In this document: positions 61,302 through 64,000 of the stretch, piece after piece
Layout: every line of letters begins with the position of its first letter
Numbering within the stretch: position 1 is the stretch's first letter
Source: Novosphingobium sp. KCTC 2891
GTDB lineage: Bacteria > Pseudomonadota > Alphaproteobacteria > Sphingomonadales > Sphingomonadaceae
NCBI RefSeq assembly: GCF_025938155.1
Contig: NZ_JAPCZG010000009.1
Location: 1-64,000 of the forward strand
Length of the DNA: 64,000 nucleotides
Direction of reading: 5' to 3'
Position numbers and translations under genes: made by a program
Notes under the pieces: model-generated
Database searches by the model: none
Told to the model about the DNA's origin: nothing
What the model saw: only the letters and a program-made list of their open reading frames with translations

Positions 61302-62552
61302 CTATGACGCGGCGATCCCATCAGAGTACGGGTGCATCTTTCGGCGCTGTGCCTCCGCATGGGCCAGCGCCTCAAGTTGGGCCGCGCTTGAAAGACTTGC
61401 ATCCTTCCGCAACGAGGCCGCGAGCTGGAGCACGGCGCGCTGGAAGGCTTTGTTGCCGCTGACCCGTTGCCGGACGCCAAGGTTGTAAAGCTCGGCAAGA
61501 TCCAGCGCGAGCAGGGCGACCGCTTCGGGGATATCCGAGAGGACAATGTCGCGGATGGTGGCGACATACTCGTACGCGCCGCGCCCGAACAGATTGAGTT
61601 CGACCAGGCCGTCGGCCATCACGTGGCCGAGCGGTTCGTCGACGAAATGAACCTGGCCCGAGGCGGCGACCAGGCCGTGAGCCAGGTTCCACGCCAGTTT
61701 GTCGCGATTTCGGGCAAGCCAGCGCGAGAGCAGCAGAAACTTCTGGCGAAAGGCTTGCTCGAAGGGTTTGCTGTAGGTGGGCCAGACGTCGAAGGCGGCG
61801 GGAATGCGCTCGAGTTGTTCGGTGAGGCGAGGGCCGTTGAAGAACGCTTCCGCGCTGAAATGGCGCAACTCCAAGTAGCCCTTGTCCAGCTTGGCGAAAT
61901 TGGCGGCATAGCCTTTGTCGCGCCCGGCGCGGGCCTCGAGCAAGTTACCAAGCGCCGAGCCAAGCAGGAATTTGCCGGTCGGATCATGCGCCAGATGCCG
62001 CAATAGCGGCACGCCGACGGCATGGCGCTGCAAGGCCGTGTAGCGGCTGAACAGCCGGTCGTTGTTCGCGAGCAGCAGCAATTCATCGACGCCGACGATG
62101 AACCGGTCGGGATCGAGCCGATGGCCATTCCCGGCATCGATGTTGATGTGCCAACCGCAGTTGGCGGTATGCTCACTTTCGAAGAAGTTGAAATCGCCGT
62201 CGATCTCGTAGATCGCGTCGCATAACTCAGATCTGACCATCTCGGCATCGTCCAGGGGCAGGGGAGGGGTCAGCAATTCTACGCCTGCCAGGCGATCTTC
62301 AGGCCAGTTCAGTGGATCGAGCCCATATTCAGGGACGACATAAAAGCCGGGCTGCTTCGGGGTTCCGGATGGGGCGGACCAGGCGCGGCCTGTCCGGTCC
62401 CGCAATTTGGCCGCGAATGCTCGGCAGAAGGCGGGCGAGGCCTCGTCCATGGCCTCTCCTTCGCGCAGCTCTCTCTCAAAACGAGGCTCGCCGAGGTCGC
62501 CAAGAATGACTTCCAGCTCGAAGCCGGCACGCCAGGAAGGGGTTTCGGACAT
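61302..62552 (-). CDS. Amidoligase-family enzyme
   Basis: A 416-residue protein of the putative amidoligase family, which has a glutamine-synthetase/GCS-like ATP-dependent ligase fold: FELEVILGD (Glu-x-Glu strand), GVELLTPPLPLDD, CGWHINIDAG and GYLELRHFSAE. Such enzymes are predicted to form amide bonds with peptides or cell-wall units. The substrate is unknown; no peptide or ATP-grasp partner is seen next to it. It is convergent with the recombinase gene, 12 bases apart. Confidence 0.82.
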   Translation of the reverse strand: MSETPSWRAGFELEVILGDLGEPRFERELREGEAMDEASPAFCRAFAAKLRDRTGRAWSAPSGTPKQPGFYVVPEYGLDPLNWPEDRLAGVELLTPPLPLDDAEMVRSELCDAIYEIDGDFNFFESEHTANCGWHINIDAGNGHRLDPDRFIVGVDELLLLANNDRLFSRYTALQRHAVGVPLLRHLAHDPTGKFLLGSALGNLLEARAGRDKGYAANFAKLDKGYLELRHFSAEAFFNGPRLTEQLERIPAAFDVWPTYSKPFEQAFRQKFLLLSRWLARNRDKLAWNLAHGLVAASGQVHFVDEPLGHVMADGLVELNLFGRGAYEYVATIRDIVLSDIPEAVALLALDLAELYNLGVRQRVSGNKAFQRAVLQLAASLRKDASLSSAAQLEALAHAEAQRRKMHPYSDGIAAS

Positions 62553-62610
62553 GGTCGGGAAGGTAAATCAATTGCCGGGCGTGTAAACGCACGAGCGGAG
62601 TTGCCATTAA

Positions 62611-63573
62611 TTATGGCACAGAAGCCCTTCCACCGGACGCTGCGATGACATCAACTTTGGCAGCCGACAACAACCCCCATTGCGCGAGGTCGAAGGCCGC
62701 ATCGGGCTGAGCCTGAGCGCGAAGCGACTGTGCCAGGGTCAAGACACTGTCGGCCTCGCGAAAACGGGCATGGGCGATCGCCAAGGCCTCATTGAAGCGG
62801 CCGCATTTCGTAAGCATCACGGCATGGTCGCAATGGCGCTCAGCTGCGCGGGAGAGATTGAGAAACCCCTCCGTGCGCCCCATCGCCTCCAGCGCGGCAA
62901 GCCGCGCTTCGATCAGTCTTGCGTTCAGCCAATCGTCTTTGCGGTCAAGCGGCCAGGTGTCGGTGCACCCGCTGAGGACATCGGACAGGCCAGGCTCGTC
63001 CCACCCCAGCGTGGCGGCGGCAAGGGCCGCGGCAAAGGCGTCGCCGGCGCCATATTCGGCGATCCGGTCCTGCCAATCACTCAATTCATCGACCAGGACG
63101 TCACGCAGGTCCTCGGGCATGTCGCCCAATAGGGCGGCCCGGGCGAACAGCGCGTCGAGAACCGGGAAAAACTCGTGCAGGCTCTCGTCCCAGCCCGCGC
63201 AGTCCGGCCAGGTATCGACTAGAGCTTCGGCAATGGGCCTCAGGATTGCCAAGGCATCGATGCCGTTGTCTGCCACCAGGAACGGCTCGGCTTGTCCGAT
63301 CAGAGCTTCGAGCGCGGATTCATCGATATCCGAACGGGAATCGTCCCAGTGCCGCCTCGGGCGAATGGCGCGGGCAGGTTCGAGCAGCGCTTCCGCCTGG
63401 CGGCGAAAGGGTTCCGGATCGAGGGGTGTCCGCTGCTCGCGCGCCTCCCGCGCCGCCAGCTTTGCCTCGAGCCACAGCCGGAAATTCTCGTCCGCTTCGG
63501 CACCTTGAACCAGCAGGGCAGCCAAGGTCTCGGCATCGAGTGCGTTCAGCCGCATCGCAAGTGCATCGCTCAT
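62611..63573 (-). CDS. Unknown helical protein, 320 residues
   Basis: The protein begins MSDALAMRLNALDAETLAAL and is rich in alpha-helical repeats (LAILRPIAEALVDTWPDCAG; LNLSRAAERHCDHAVMLTKC). The N-terminus recalls DUF6880-type proteins, an uncertain match. The TPR-like look of the C-terminal part (RFNEALAIAHARFREADSVL) suggests protein binding. The start overlaps the stop of the upstream gene by 4 bases (ATGA), so they form an operon. Confidence 0.65.
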   Translation of the reverse strand: MSDALAMRLNALDAETLAALLVQGAEADENFRLWLEAKLAAREAREQRTPLDPEPFRRQAEALLEPARAIRPRRHWDDSRSDIDESALEALIGQAEPFLVADNGIDALAILRPIAEALVDTWPDCAGWDESLHEFFPVLDALFARAALLGDMPEDLRDVLVDELSDWQDRIAEYGAGDAFAAALAAATLGWDEPGLSDVLSGCTDTWPLDRKDDWLNARLIEARLAALEAMGRTEGFLNLSRAAERHCDHAVMLTKCGRFNEALAIAHARFREADSVLTLAQSLRAQAQPDAAFDLAQWGLLSAAKVDVIAASGGRASVP

Positions 63574-64000
63574 CGGGCAGAGGCCTTGCGCTTTCGCTTC
63601 GACGTGGGCTTGCCGGGCAGCAGCGCGCCTAGGCCCGTAGCGAGGTCGTCGATGCCGAGGTCGCCCGTATCGATCGCGTGTGCCAGTGCGGTAATGGCCG
63701 GCTCCAGCGCGAGCATGACGAGGTCGAGGTCGTGGAGGTGCGCCGGATAGACCAGCTCGTGCAGTGCGACGCGTGCTTGCGTGATGTCCGCTTCGTCCAC
63801 GATCCCCAGACGGATCGCCACGGCCTCGCTTTTGCGCAGCGGCACGACGATGCCGAAGCCGATGTACCATGGCTCGAGATCGACGAAACGCCCCGCGATC
63901 TGGAATCCACCAAGGGCGGCAACCTGTGCCGCGAGCGCCCGGTCCATGACGTGGACCGTGGCACCGTCCTCAAGCAAATCGCGCGCCAGGACACCGCCAC
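63570..64000 (-). CDS. Unknown protein, 5' end beyond the window
   Basis: At least 142 residues are open to the right edge, so the N-terminus is missing. The visible part (FQIAGRFVDLEPWYIGFGIV, then VALHELVYPAHLHDLDLVML) ends in a basic tail (KPTSKRKRKASAR). Family not recognised. It is translationally coupled to the 320-residue gene. Confidence 0.6.
   Translation of the reverse strand, partial: GGVLARDLLEDGATVHVMDRALAAQVAALGGFQIAGRFVDLEPWYIGFGIVVPLRKSEAVAIRLGIVDEADITQARVALHELVYPAHLHDLDLVMLALEPAITALAHAIDTGDLGIDDLATGLGALLPGKPTSKRKRKASAR

Overview
The window looks like part of a large plasmid (or plasmid-derived region) of an alphaproteobacterium, most probably a sphingomonad (Novosphingobium/Sphingobium/Sphingopyxis type). 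The grounds are high GC content, a ParA-ParB-RPA replicon followed by iterons, an alphaproteobacterial-type LexA box (GTTC-N7-GTTC), a lasso peptide cluster with a dedicated isopeptidase and TonB/FecI/FecR genes, and typical plasmid housekeeping genes (ArdC-like, long ParB-like, HU, SRAP, strawberry-notch helicase, Toprim protein). No rRNA and no CRISPR array were seen.

Layout. 1-10.8 kb: plasmid maintenance. A truncated ArdC-like gene, a RES/Xre toxin-antitoxin pair, two tRNAs (Leu-UAA and a CAU tRNA), HigBA with two palindromic operators, a long ParB-like protein, HU, an SRAP protein next to a LexA box, a thermonuclease, and a HisKA_2 kinase with its single-domain response regulator. 11.2-17.5 kb: a RelA/SpoT-domain protein and a YhaO/YhaN (SbcD/SbcC-like) nuclease-ATPase pair. 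17.7-25.5 kb: the centrepiece. A co-directional run encodes a sigma-70-like protein, an unknown 220-aa protein and a 1142-aa ImmA/IrrE-UvrD-FeS fusion. A complete four-gene bacterial ubiquitin-like conjugation operon follows (two-domain Ubl, E2, JAB deubiquitinase, E1), matching the Bil (bacterial ISG15-like) anti-phage family. 25.8-28.3 kb: DUF1810, DnaQ-like exonuclease and a fused MNT-HEPN protein on the minus strand. 28.5-30.0 kb: LuxR/LuxI quorum sensing. 30.0-32.7 kb: an IS66-family element.

32.8-43.8 kb: a lasso peptide locus (PhyH dioxygenase, GntR regulator, precursor, B, C; opposite strand FecI-FecR-TonB receptor-isopeptidase). The predicted core resembles subterisin. 44.0-49.2 kb: a methyltransferase/strawberry-notch helicase and a CHC2-Toprim protein. 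49.4-53.9 kb: parA-parB-rep, two copies of a 16-bp palindrome flanking rep, and about ten 16-bp iterons, five of them phased at 21-22 bp. 54.7-61.3 kb: a TniA-TniB-TniQ transposon module with a tyrosine recombinase and a candidate 30-bp core site, lying beside a truncated HTH gene. 61.3-64 kb: an amidoligase and two unrecognised genes, the last running off the edge.

How it fits together: a self-replicating plasmid backbone (rep/par/iterons, toxin-antitoxin pairs, ArdC) carries an accessory block dense in probable anti-phage functions, plus communication and secondary-metabolite modules, with mobile elements between modules. Three backbone genes far apart (ArdC, ParB-like, strawberry notch) share a similar structured 5' leader, which suggests common post-transcriptional control.
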